A stretch of 8,874 nt of DNA from Flavobacteriaceae bacterium (GCA_019090365.1 JAHRWC010000413.1:1-8874); one strand, 5' to 3'; positions 1 to 7,102 are shown, counted from the first letter of the stretch. Notes: generated from the sequence alone by a model not told the origin. A program made the numbers and translations.

Positions 1-29
1 CGGCAGCGTCAGATGTGTATAAGAGACAG
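1..29 (+). other. Nextera/Tn5 sequencing adapter remnant (not genomic)
   Basis: Bases 11-29 are exactly the 19-bp Tn5 mosaic end AGATGTGTATAAGAGACAG. Bases 1-10 (CGGCAGCGTC) match the adjoining part of the Nextera read-1 adapter, which lacks only its first few bases here. Native sequence therefore begins at base 30. An ATG inside the adapter (13-15) opens in frame into the neighbouring gene and gives a false N-terminus MCIRD; this start must be ignored. It is library contamination left at a contig end, not a biological transposon. Confidence 0.97.
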
Positions 30-201
30 AATAAAAGTAGCTCATTCAGGATCACATAATGGTGTGCATAAAGATGAAATTAATACCTTACATATAAAAT
101 TTACATCTTTAGGTGATATTGAAGGTCAGCCCGAACGTTTTATCAAAGCGTTTACTGCAGCTACAACTATGTGCGGAGGTATGAAAAAAGAGAAATATTA
201 A
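30..201 (+). CDS. 3' end of an unrecognised protein-coding gene (5' truncated)
   Basis: This is an open frame of 57 native codons running from the adapter junction to TAA at 199-201. The visible peptide begins IKVAHSGSHNGVHKDE and ends TTMCGGMKKEKY. The part from about visible residue 20, IKFTSLGDIEGQPERF, then IKAFTAATTMCGG, reads like a soluble mixed alpha/beta C-terminus, with no membrane helix. The N-terminus is lost at the contig end, so neither the true start nor the length is known. I do not recognise the family. Composition matches the neighbours, and the frame is the only long one here, so it is probably a real gene tail. It converges on the next gene with a single base between the two stop codons. 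Confidence 0.6.
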
Positions 202-202
202 T

Positions 203-526
203 TTATTTAGGTTTTAAAGTCATTACAAAATCATAACCTTCATTTAAATAAATAGCTAGTTGATCTAAGTCTTGAAATAAACTATCTGGGATTAATACAT
301 AATCTTTAATAACAGCTCCATGAGATTTGAATATAGTACTATTGTACTTTTCTTTAAATTCTGTTCCTCTTTCTTTTGGAAGTCGGATTCCAAACTCACC
401 AGCTTTATTTAATAAAGAAAACATATAGCCATTGGCTGAAGTATAGGGCATGGTTTTTCCTTTTCTTTCAAACCTTGGACATAATTCTACTAATTGATCG
501 ATTAACTTTAAGTTTTCTTCCCACAT
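203..526 (-). CDS. small TfoX/Sxy N-terminal-domain-like protein
   Basis: This gene encodes a complete 107-residue soluble protein with no signal peptide or membrane segment. An N-terminal helix (residues 1-18) leads into a stretch around 25-50 (YTSANGYMFSLLNKAGEFGIRLP) that resembles the TfoX N-terminal fold, in which a short segment usually containing a glycine is followed by a strand reading like 'mF.ll...g...lrl'. A second strand pair follows near 66-80 (KSHGAVIKDYVLIP), and the protein ends in a helix (82-96, SLFQDLDQLAIYLNE). TfoX-N proteins of about 100-120 residues are common stand-alone genes in Bacteroidota, and their function is not known; only the longer gammaproteobacterial TfoX/Sxy is linked to competence. 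The family call comes from remembered pattern and is moderate; a YjbR/MmcQ-like or DUF assignment is the main alternative. The ATG at 526 is the natural start, since the upstream spacer is non-coding and AT-rich. Confidence 0.62.
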   Translation of the reverse strand: MWEENLKLIDQLVELCPRFERKGKTMPYTSANGYMFSLLNKAGEFGIRLPKERGTEFKEKYNSTIFKSHGAVIKDYVLIPDSLFQDLDQLAIYLNEGYDFVMTLKPK

Positions 527-602
527 AGATTTTTGTTTTTTTAGATAAATTAGTTCTTTAAAATTAATAAATATTATCGAATAAGTCTTTTACACTTTTT
601 AG

Positions 603-610
603 TAGTTTTG
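603..610 (+). promoter_or_regulatory. Bacteroidota-type -7 promoter element for the ABC-F gene
   Basis: TAGTTTTG fits the Bacteroidota sigma-ABfr -7 consensus TAnnTTTG at every fixed position. It is followed by C and lies 17 bases before the ATG at 628, which implies a very short leader of about 10 bases. I do not see a good -33 TTTG/TTG element at the usual 17-23 base distance, so the call rests on the -7 box and its position. Confidence 0.5.
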
Positions 611-627
611 CATTTCAAAAAAATAAT

Positions 628-2265
628 ATGATTTCAGTTGATAATTTAGCAGTTGAGTTTAGTGGTACTACTCTTTTTAGTGATGTTTCTTTTGTTATAA
701 ATCCTACCGATAAAATTGCTTTAATGGGTAAAAATGGCGCAGGAAAATCAACTATGATGAAAATTGTAGCAGGAGCACAAAAAGCAACTCGAGGAAATGT
801 ACGCGCTCCTAAAGATGCCGTCATTGCTTACCTACCACAACATTTGTTAACTGAAGATAACTGTACAGTTTTTGAAGAAGCAGCTAAGGCATTTAAGCAT
901 GTATTTGAAATGCGCGACGAAATGGAAGAACTAAATAAGTCGCTTGAAACTCGTACTGATTATGAAAGTGATGCCTACATGTCGATCATTGAAAGAGTTT
1001 CAGATCTAGGTGAAAAGTATTATGCGCTAGAAGATGTAAATTATGATGCTGAAGTTGAAAAGGCATTAAAAGGATTAGGTTTTAAGCAGGAAGATTTTAC
1101 ACGACAAACAAATGAGTTTAGTGGTGGATGGCGTATGAGAATTGAACTGGTAAAAATCTTATTACAAAAACCCGATTTAATTTTATTGGATGAGCCAACA
1201 AATCATATCGATATTGAATCTGTAATTTGGTTAGAAGACTTTTTAATTAATAAGGCCGATGCTGTGATGGTAATATCTCATGATCGAGCTTTTATTGATA
1301 ACATTACCAATCGTACCATCGAAGTTACCATGGGAAAGATTTACGATTACAAGGCTAACTATACACATTACTTGCAATTAAGAGAAGACCGAAGATCTCA
1401 TCAAATAAAGGCTTATCAAGAACAACAAAAAATAATAGCAGATAATATGGCTTTTATTGAACGATTTAAAGGCACATATTCAAAAACAAATCAAGTGTCT
1501 TCTCGTGAGCGAATGCTTGAAAAACTTACCATAATTGAGATTGATGAAATAGACACTTCTTCATTAAAATTGCGTTTTCCTCCAGCACCTCGTTCAGGAG
1601 ATTATCCAGTAACAGTGAAAGATGTTTCTAAGTCTTATGACGAACAAGTAGTTTTTAAAGATGCTAATATGTCAATTGCTCGTGGTGAAAAAGTATCTTT
1701 TGTTGGTAGAAACGGTGAAGGTAAATCAACTATGATAAAAGCGATCTTAAATGAAATTGAAATAACAGGTACTTGTCAATTAGGCCATAATGTAAAAGTG
1801 GGTTATTTTGCTCAAAATCAAGCTTCATTATTAGACCCTAACCTTACTATTTTTCAAACAGTTGATGAGGTTGCAAAAGGTGATGTTCGTACTCAGATTA
1901 AAAATATTTTGGGCCGCTTTATGTTTAGTGGTGATGATATTGATAAAAAAGTGAGCGTGTTATCTGGAGGAGAAAAGACTAGGCTAGCAATGGTTAAACT
2001 TTTATTAGAACCTGTTAACTTGTTAATTTTGGATGAACCTACAAATCATTTAGATTTAAAATCGAAAGATGTGTTGAAGGAAGCATTGCTTTCATTTGAT
2101 GGTACTTTGATATTAGTTTCTCATGATCGAGATTTTTTACAAGGATTATCTCAAAAAGTATTTGAGTTTAAAGACCAGAGAGTAATTGAACATTTTGAAA
2201 CTATTGACGCCTTTTTAGAAAGAAATAAAATTAAAAGTATTGCAGATATTAATTTAAAAAAATAA
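628..2265 (+). CDS. ABC-F family ATPase (ribosome-associated translation factor)
   Basis: This 545-residue protein carries two ABC ATPase domains on one chain and no membrane segments, the ABC-F layout. Domain 1 has Walker A GKNGAGKST (34-42), signature FSGGW (164-168), Walker B LILLDEPTNH (184-193) and switch ISHDR (216-220). A charged linker of about 240-315, including LREDRRSHQIKAYQEQQ, corresponds to the P-site tRNA-interaction motif region. Domain 2 has Walker A GRNGEGKST (360-368), signature LSGGE (445-449), Walker B LLILDEPTNHLD (465-476) and VSHDR (497-501). ABC-F proteins bind the ribosomal E site and relieve stalling or gate elongation. Length and motifs fit a housekeeping member of the EttA/YbiT/YkpA-like set; the subfamily cannot be settled by eye, and nothing points specifically to antibiotic resistance. 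The ATG at 628 follows an A-rich leader with no Shine-Dalgarno sequence. The stop codon directly abuts that of the convergent Sco gene. Confidence 0.95.
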   Translation: MISVDNLAVEFSGTTLFSDVSFVINPTDKIALMGKNGAGKSTMMKIVAGAQKATRGNVRAPKDAVIAYLPQHLLTEDNCTVFEEAAKAFKHVFEMRDEMEELNKSLETRTDYESDAYMSIIERVSDLGEKYYALEDVNYDAEVEKALKGLGFKQEDFTRQTNEFSGGWRMRIELVKILLQKPDLILLDEPTNHIDIESVIWLEDFLINKADAVMVISHDRAFIDNITNRTIEVTMGKIYDYKANYTHYLQLREDRRSHQIKAYQEQQKIIADNMAFIERFKGTYSKTNQVSSRERMLEKLTIIEIDEIDTSSLKLRFPPAPRSGDYPVTVKDVSKSYDEQVVFKDANMSIARGEKVSFVGRNGEGKSTMIKAILNEIEITGTCQLGHNVKVGYFAQNQASLLDPNLTIFQTVDEVAKGDVRTQIKNILGRFMFSGDDIDKKVSVLSGGEKTRLAMVKLLLEPVNLLILDEPTNHLDLKSKDVLKEALLSFDGTLILVSHDRDFLQGLSQKVFEFKDQRVIEHFETIDAFLERNKIKSIADINLKK

Positions 2266-2916
2266 TTAGTTGCCAGTTTTATTTAGTTGCTCAATATCTT
2301 TTATAATACGAGTTATTTCTTCATCTTTTGTGCCGTCATAGATACCGCGAATTTGTTTTTTAGTATCTATCAAAATGAAATTTGGAGTATGAATAAAATC
2401 TTGTAAACCACCGTCTCCTTGTTCCACAACTGCAAAATAACTTTTTCGCGCTAAGTCATAAATATGCTTTTTATTTCCTGTGGTAATATTCCATTTTGAA
2501 TCAAACACTCCTTTTTCTGTTGCATATTTTTTAAGCACAGAAACACTATCAATTGTTGGAGTAACAGATATTGATAATAATTTTATGGCATCATTTTCTG
2601 AAAATTCATTCTGAATTTTTGCCATATTATTAGTCATAATAGGGCAGATGGTACCACATTTAGTAAAGAAGAAATCGACTATATAAATTTTATCCTTATA
2701 GTCTTCTTGAGTTATTGTTTCACCATTTTGATTGATAAGTTCAAAATCTGAAACAATATGATTCCTATTGGCTTTTTGTAAACTTTTATCTACTAATTCT
2801 GCATTTAAATCTGAAGGATTATAAATAGGTAAAACTTCAGAGGTCTTTTGTTTACAAGCTGAAAAACTGAATAAGTTTAAAAGTAGAAGGCAAATTATTA
2901 GTTTACTTTTAATCAT
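2266..2916 (-). CDS. SCO1/SenC/PrrC-family lipoprotein (copper chaperone / thiol redox)
   Basis: The product is 216 residues. A hydrophobic signal segment (5-20) ends in the lipobox FSAC, so Cys21 is predicted to be lipidated and the protein anchored in the envelope. The thioredoxin-like Sco domain follows: DFELINQNGETIT (57-69), then IYIVDFFFTKCGTICPIM with the CxxxC pair Cys87/Cys91, and the third ligand His176 in DFIHTPNFILID. The Cys-to-His spacing is close to that of characterised Sco proteins, so the Cu-binding site looks intact. Sco proteins deliver copper to the CuA site of cytochrome c oxidase or act as thiol-disulfide reductases. No oxidase gene lies in the window, so the client is unknown. 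The start overlaps the stop of the upstream TPR gene as ATGA (2916-2913), indicating one operon with translational coupling. The 3' end touches the ABC-F stop with no spacer. Confidence 0.93.
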   Translation of the reverse strand: MIKSKLIICLLLLNLFSFSACKQKTSEVLPIYNPSDLNAELVDKSLQKANRNHIVSDFELINQNGETITQEDYKDKIYIVDFFFTKCGTICPIMTNNMAKIQNEFSENDAIKLLSISVTPTIDSVSVLKKYATEKGVFDSKWNITTGNKKHIYDLARKSYFAVVEQGDGGLQDFIHTPNFILIDTKKQIRGIYDGTKDEEITRIIKDIEQLNKTGN

Positions 2917-4613
2917 ATAACCTTTTGTGTTTTAATAAATTTATTTGCTTCTATGAGTTCTAGCCTGTTACTATTCGAATTTTTAGATAATTCGATCAAT
3001 TGGTTGAAGTACAGGGCAGCTTTTTCTAAATTACCAGATTGTTGTGCTGCAATTGCAGCTCCATATATTCCGTTAAATCTATTAGGACGATCAATTAGAT
3101 TTTCTTCATATGCTGCTAATGCTTCATTAGGTTTATTTAGTTCTAAAAGCATATCGCCAAGTAATTCAATAGCAGGTAAAACATCGCCAGGAGTTACAGG
3201 ATGTTTACTTGTTTTCTTTTCAATTTCTACAGCTTCTTTCATAAGTGCAAGGCCGTTTTTAGTATCATTTTGTCTAAAACTTAACCAAGCTTGAGCTGTT
3301 TTAATTTGAATTTCTACTTGTTTAATTTGAATTTCTTTTGTTTTATCATTTTGAGCAATCAGCTTTTGATGTAACTTTTTTAAAGTTTCAATTTTTATAT
3401 CAACAGTGATAAAATCATTAGTATTTACTGCTCCTAATGCAACAGCAAAATGGTGTATGGCTTCTTGCCAAGGGAATTTCTCCCAATTTATTTCTACATC
3501 CTGTATTTTTAAATTGGATGCTTTTTTCCAATCTTTATTTTCAAGCGCAAGTCTTGCAGGAATTGCAGTTAATGGATATGTTACTGCCGTTAACATCATA
3601 GGGTGAAATTTTTTACGCTCTTTCACCAAATTGTATTGTAGTTGTGCATTGGTATTATCCCCTTTTTGGAGATAGGCATACACTAAATAATCTATGCCGT
3701 GTAACTCTTCAAAATATGAGCCAGACAATGCAGCGGATTCAGCATAACATCTAGCGCTTTCAGTAGATTGCAAATTAGAACTTATTGACTCCTGCCATAT
3801 TCCCAATCGAGTAAAAATATGGGATGGCATATGTTGAGCATGAGCTGAAGAAGGAGCAATTGTCGCATAACGTCTTGCTGTTTCTAGACCATTTTGAGCT
3901 AAAACTGGATTATCATAATTATGAATAATATAATGGGCAATGCCAGGGTGATTTGGATTATCTTTAAAAAGTTCTTCAAGGATTTCTCCAGCTTTTCTTT
4001 CATTTACATATTCTTTTCCAATGCGATCTCTAGTTGAAAACAATGCCAAAGAATAAAATATAGCCGCTTCAATATCTTCAGGATATTTCAGGTAAACCTG
4101 TTCCATTTTCGCTTCAAAACGTTTTGCTCTTGTTTTATGATCAATGGTTTCCCAATCGGTATAAAAAGCATCAATAGCGTTAATATAATCTCGTTGTTTA
4201 TCTTCCATCGATAAATTCTTGGCGATTTTTAATACTTTCGAGCCTTTAATTAAATCTTCTTTTGAAGGTGGAAACCAAGCTGCATGATAAATACTCATTG
4301 CAACTCCCCAATAAGCCATAGGACAGTTTGGATCTGCATCAATAACCTTTACAAAAGCTTTTTCAGATTCATTGTATTGAAAAGAATGTAATAAAGTTAC
4401 GGCTAAATCAAAAGTTTCTCTTGTTTCATAATTACATGAAAGTGAGAATTTTAACTCTCCAAATTGCCCGTCTCCACATAATAATAAATCTCCTCTTAAA
4501 AAATCAATAGAAGCTAAATCTGGATTTGGTTGTTTTGTTTCACTTTTACAAGCAAATAAGCAAACAATAATTATGATACTAAAAAATTGACTTTTTATTA
4601 TAGAATGATTCAT
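2913..4613 (-). CDS. TPR-repeat lipoprotein with a histidine-rich core
   Basis: The product is 566 residues. A signal segment (about 8-21, SQFFSIIIIVCLFA) ends in the lipobox LFAC with Cys22. The mature protein is alpha-helical with tetratricopeptide-like pairs: residues 66-105 (FDLAVTLLHSFQYNESEKAF... PMAYWGVAMS), 207-255, 434-465, 482-510 and 515-545 (NGIYGAAIAAQQSGNLEKA). A central block has a dense set of histidines: His222 in NHPGIAHYIIH, His227, His231, then His258, His261 and His265 in SAHAQHMPSHIFTRLG, and His305. Cys46 and Cys60 lie near the mature N-terminus. I recognise this as the type of large TPR protein with 'PMAYWG' and 'HMPSHIF' signatures found in many bacteria, whose role is unknown. 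It is the first gene of an operon with the Sco-type chaperone (ATGA overlap). A role in metal or redox handling in the envelope is inference from that pairing and the histidines. Confidence 0.88.
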   Translation of the reverse strand: MNHSIIKSQFFSIIIIVCLFACKSETKQPNPDLASIDFLRGDLLLCGDGQFGELKFSLSCNYETRETFDLAVTLLHSFQYNESEKAFVKVIDADPNCPMAYWGVAMSIYHAAWFPPSKEDLIKGSKVLKIAKNLSMEDKQRDYINAIDAFYTDWETIDHKTRAKRFEAKMEQVYLKYPEDIEAAIFYSLALFSTRDRIGKEYVNERKAGEILEELFKDNPNHPGIAHYIIHNYDNPVLAQNGLETARRYATIAPSSAHAQHMPSHIFTRLGIWQESISSNLQSTESARCYAESAALSGSYFEELHGIDYLVYAYLQKGDNTNAQLQYNLVKERKKFHPMMLTAVTYPLTAIPARLALENKDWKKASNLKIQDVEINWEKFPWQEAIHHFAVALGAVNTNDFITVDIKIETLKKLHQKLIAQNDKTKEIQIKQVEIQIKTAQAWLSFRQNDTKNGLALMKEAVEIEKKTSKHPVTPGDVLPAIELLGDMLLELNKPNEALAAYEENLIDRPNRFNGIYGAAIAAQQSGNLEKAALYFNQLIELSKNSNSNRLELIEANKFIKTQKVI

Positions 4614-4690
4614 ACCTTGAGATTATAAGTTAGTAGTTATAAAATTGTAATATTAATATAACTTTAATCTTAGTGTTGCATTTCAACTTA

Positions 4691-4700
4691 TTGTTAACAA
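4691..4700. promoter_or_regulatory. 10-bp palindrome upstream of the TPR-Sco operon
   Basis: TTGTTAACAA is a perfect 10-bp palindrome in the 133-base spacer, 78-87 bases upstream of the TPR gene start at 4613. It could be a dimeric regulator site. It is short and AT-rich, so a chance occurrence is quite possible. I found no convincing TAnnTTTG promoter element in this spacer. Confidence 0.2.
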
Positions 4701-4746
4701 GGTAGATGAATTAATTTAGAATCCTTCCTTATTCTTGTTAAGCCGA

Positions 4747-5241
4747 TTAGTCGTTAGAAGTTATAGGTTCATTTTTTTTCTGAAGTGAAAGCGCTTTAAA
4801 TGAATTTGAAATCTTCTTATTTTTATCAAAAAATGGAATGGCAAGTAATAGATTCCATGCAATGCCTATGGATAGATAAATGATAATTAAATAAAAAACT
4901 AGTTGATATTCATAAGGTCCTGTAAAAAGATGAAATGACATTACAAACCATATAAAAAAGCCACCACTAAAAACTAAAATACTTTGTAAGAGTAATAGAA
5001 TGCGTTTCCAAATAACTTTACGAGTACTCCAAAAAGTAGATTCTAGAATTAATAGTATAGGGTAGAATAAAGCCAGTAAGATTATTCTAAAATCAGTATT
5101 TTCATCTTTCCAATGATCAATTATCTGATTGTCTCTATACTCTAAAGCAGATTGATTTTGAAAAACGATATAAGGAGCAAAAAAGAATAATACAATTAGA
5201 CTGAGAACTATTAATAAGATGAAAACTCCTTTTAAATTCAT
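4747..5241 (-). CDS. four-helix integral membrane protein of unknown function
   Basis: This 164-residue protein has four predicted membrane helices: about 5-27, 52-68, 81-103 and 111-137. Between the first and second helices is a polar loop of about 24 residues (28-51, including EYRDNQIIDHWKDENTD). Positive residues cluster between helices 2 and 3 (STRKVIWKR) and at the C-terminus (DKNKKISNSFKALSLQKK). By the positive-inside rule this suggests a cytoplasmic C-terminus and a loop 28-51 facing the periplasm. I recognise no family motif. It starts 14 bases after the stop of the HExxH lipoprotein gene on the same strand, so the two are very likely co-transcribed. It could anchor or partner the upstream protein, but that is inference only. 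Confidence 0.75.
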   Translation of the reverse strand: MNLKGVFILLIVLSLIVLFFFAPYIVFQNQSALEYRDNQIIDHWKDENTDFRIILLALFYPILLILESTFWSTRKVIWKRILLLLQSILVFSGGFFIWFVMSFHLFTGPYEYQLVFYLIIIYLSIGIAWNLLLAIPFFDKNKKISNSFKALSLQKKNEPITSND

Positions 5242-5255
5242 AATTAAATTTGAAA

Positions 5256-6344
5256 TTAATTCATTTCTTTATCAATCCAATTTACAAATGATTTTGCGTT
5301 TTTGGAAGCATCTACCTCAACATTTTTAAAAGGAATGCTTTCTGAAACTAAAGCTTCAAAATACATTGAAAACATATATGCAGAAATTTCATTTGGATGA
5401 TCTAAACCTCTATTTGTTGGAAATGATTTTGGATAGAAATCAATATCTGAAATCGATTTTAAAATTAAGATTTCATTGCTATCCTTTTTAACAGAATAAA
5501 TTCCATTACTATTTTCAATGGTAAATACGTTATCAATAAAATCTCTACCCATAATAGGAATTTCATTTTCTTCTTTTAGTAATGTTCTCACCCAGTACAA
5601 CTCATCATTATTTTGAATTAACCAGTTTGCGATAGGTGCATCTGGATTGGAAACTTGATTGATGGTAATTAAATCTTCATCGGCTACAGTTGCTTTAATG
5701 AAATTCCAATTATTAGCATATAAATTTTCAAATGTTTTAGGATAAGATCGCTGTAATGAGTGCATTTGTTCATGAACTAAAAGACTACCTAAATTTTTAA
5801 CGAGTGTTAACTCTTCTTCGGGAGTCATGTTGTCGCTCCAGCCTTTGTTTAAATGATCTAAATGCTTCTGACTTAAAATTATATAATTACCTCTAGTATG
5901 TGCAAAACCTCCACATAACCAATCTTCAATTTTAATAAAATTCCATGGATGATTAGTCATTAATGTAATACCTTCTTTTTCTAAAATAGTGGTTACTTTT
6001 TGAAGTACAAACGTGATACATTTTTTTTCAGCTTCACTAAAATTTGTGACCGCAGAAGAAAATTTACTTCTTGCAAATTCTCTAGCTTTTTGAATGTCAT
6101 TTGTTGGAACTTTTTCATTTGTAAAAGCAGATATTTCCCTAATTTGAAGCTTAGAAAAGAAAGGTTCATAAGTTTCATCTAGAATAGCAATTGCACTTTT
6201 TTCTTTATTCAGAAAATCTATTTTTGCTTTTATTTCTGTATTTATTTGAGTAGTATTTATTTGTGGTTTAGAATCTTCCTTTTTATCATTATTAATACAT
6301 GAACTAATAATAACTGAAAGAAGAATTAATAAATAGTTTCTCAT
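5256..6344 (-). CDS. putative zinc-metallopeptidase-like lipoprotein (HExxH)
   Basis: The product is 362 residues. A hydrophobic N-terminus (4-15) ends at Cys16 in IISSC, a Bacteroidota-type lipobox, followed by a polar, Lys/Asn/Asp-rich tether (17-45). The centre holds LGSLLVHEQMHSLQRSYP, with the zinc-binding HExxH as His191-Glu192-x-x-His195 inside a helix. Downstream, GLDHPNEISAYMFSMYFEAL (313-332) offers Glu319 as a candidate third ligand in an NExxA arrangement, typical of Glu-zincin-type sites. A CGGFAHTRGNYIILS stretch (144-158) probably forms the strand before the active-site helix. I do not recognise the exact family, and substrate and activity are unknown. It would be anchored outside the cytoplasm. 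It is followed after 14 bases by a membrane-protein gene, probably in one transcript. The ATG at 6344 gives a complete signal peptide and is the right start. Confidence 0.8.
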   Translation of the reverse strand: MRNYLLILLSVIISSCINNDKKEDSKPQINTTQINTEIKAKIDFLNKEKSAIAILDETYEPFFSKLQIREISAFTNEKVPTNDIQKAREFARSKFSSAVTNFSEAEKKCITFVLQKVTTILEKEGITLMTNHPWNFIKIEDWLCGGFAHTRGNYIILSQKHLDHLNKGWSDNMTPEEELTLVKNLGSLLVHEQMHSLQRSYPKTFENLYANNWNFIKATVADEDLITINQVSNPDAPIANWLIQNNDELYWVRTLLKEENEIPIMGRDFIDNVFTIENSNGIYSVKKDSNEILILKSISDIDFYPKSFPTNRGLDHPNEISAYMFSMYFEALVSESIPFKNVEVDASKNAKSFVNWIDKEMN

Positions 6345-6433
6345 TTTTTTTAATTAGATTATAAATACTTGACTACACCAAATTACTTCTTTTTTCTTTA
6401 ATAATAATGTGTCTTATAAATGCTAGTATCAAA

Positions 6434-7024
6434 TCAAATATATTGAGTAAAATCCTTCACTGTATAATTACCGCCAGGAACACCTTCACCACCTAGTATA
6501 CTTCGTACATCCATAAGAGTAATACCAAGCATATTGGTGCCTGTTCCATCATGATCATCACTCCAATAATTATCTCGTCCTTTTATAGCATTATGCTCTA
6601 ATAAATAAGCATCGCCGCTTGCTAAAAGCCCTTTCTTAAACTCAGGTAGTGCAAATTTTTCAGTTACAACTTTCAACATTGCTCCATCGCGACCTAATTT
6701 ACAATAACTATAGTCTGGTTTACTTAATCCTTTTTTAATATGAAATGCTTCATTTCCAGTAAGTGCATTTTCAAACTGAGTACGTGCTGCATCGTTTTTC
6801 CACCATTTGGTGGCTTGAAATGCAGCCTCTGCATTATGAAATGTTCCTGTAATAGTATCGATAGTCATACTAAAAACAGAGGGGTAAAAATTTCCCATAA
6901 ATGGTGCTTGGTAAGTATTATCCCATGCTTCATTATATCCTGGGTAATAAAATGCAAGTAAAGAATATTGTGTTCCGTTTATTGTAATTTGCTTAGGTTG
7001 TGGAGTTGATAATGATTTCGACAT
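6434..7024 (-). CDS. NADAR-family protein (YbiA-like N-glycosidase fold), divergent
   Basis: This is a complete 196-residue cytoplasmic protein without signal peptide. NADAR landmarks occur in order: PFMGNFYPSVFSM (41-53, the 'f.lsNf.p..f' segment), FHNAEAAFQATKWW (62-75) with the family Glu at 66, LASGDAYLLEHNA (134-146), and DNYWSDDHDGTGTNMLGITL followed by MDVR (151-174) at the C-terminal catalytic end. Known members include the riboflavin-intermediate N-glycosidase YbiA and enzymes that remove ADP-ribose from guanine bases in DarT-linked modules. Two usual positions differ: the common EHYFQ reads EAAFQ, and the common WGxG reads WSDD. No riboflavin gene, ADP-ribosyltransferase or defence gene adjoins it. 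The fold call is firm; the substrate is open. It is probably a single-gene transcript, with 147 bases upstream containing a terminator and a palindrome. Confidence 0.88.
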   Translation of the reverse strand: MSKSLSTPQPKQITINGTQYSLLAFYYPGYNEAWDNTYQAPFMGNFYPSVFSMTIDTITGTFHNAEAAFQATKWWKNDAARTQFENALTGNEAFHIKKGLSKPDYSYCKLGRDGAMLKVVTEKFALPEFKKGLLASGDAYLLEHNAIKGRDNYWSDDHDGTGTNMLGITLMDVRSILGGEGVPGGNYTVKDFTQYI

Positions 7025-7090
7025 AGCTCTATTTTTTAAAAGAATAATAGCATGAAGTTATTCGAAAATGAAATTAATTAAAATAGGTGT

Positions 7091-7102
7091 TTTTACGTAA
7101 AA
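7091..7102. promoter_or_regulatory. 12-bp palindrome upstream of the NADAR gene
   Basis: TTTTACGTAAAA is a perfect 12-bp palindrome, 67-78 bases upstream of the NADAR start. It is followed at once (7101-7114) by a small hairpin, AATGG-AGAG-CCATT. It is a candidate operator for a dimeric regulator or part of the leader structure. Nothing else supports function, and AT-rich flanks make short palindromes likely. Confidence 0.3.

Noticed and set aside
13..29. ATG at 13 as a genuine start and the Tn5 end as a natural transposon terminus
   Set aside because: The preceding bases match the synthetic Nextera adapter, and the mosaic end is a laboratory sequence; no transposase or second end is present.
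615..824. 69-codon minus-strand open frame over the start of the ABC-F gene
   Set aside because: It lies antisense to conserved Walker A coding sequence and has no recognisable protein character.
628..2265. ABC-F gene as an antibiotic-resistance determinant
   Set aside because: No extended linker, mobile-element context or leader-peptide attenuator is visible; it looks like a housekeeping ABC-F protein.
2953..3606. Plus-strand open frames of 113 and 66 codons inside the TPR gene
   Set aside because: They are antisense to a long gene with clear TPR and lipoprotein features; they are shadow frames of AT-rich coding sequence.
4695..4740. Inverted repeat TAACAAG / CTTGTTA after the membrane-protein gene as a terminator
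   Set aside because: The loop is 32 bases, and no U-run follows on the minus strand.
5993..6182. Overlapping plus and minus open frames of about 60 codons inside the HExxH gene
   Set aside because: Lys/Phe-rich low-complexity products in alternative frames of a well-supported gene.
6740..6961. 73-codon plus-strand open frame inside the NADAR gene
   Set aside because: Antisense to conserved NADAR motifs; no independent evidence.
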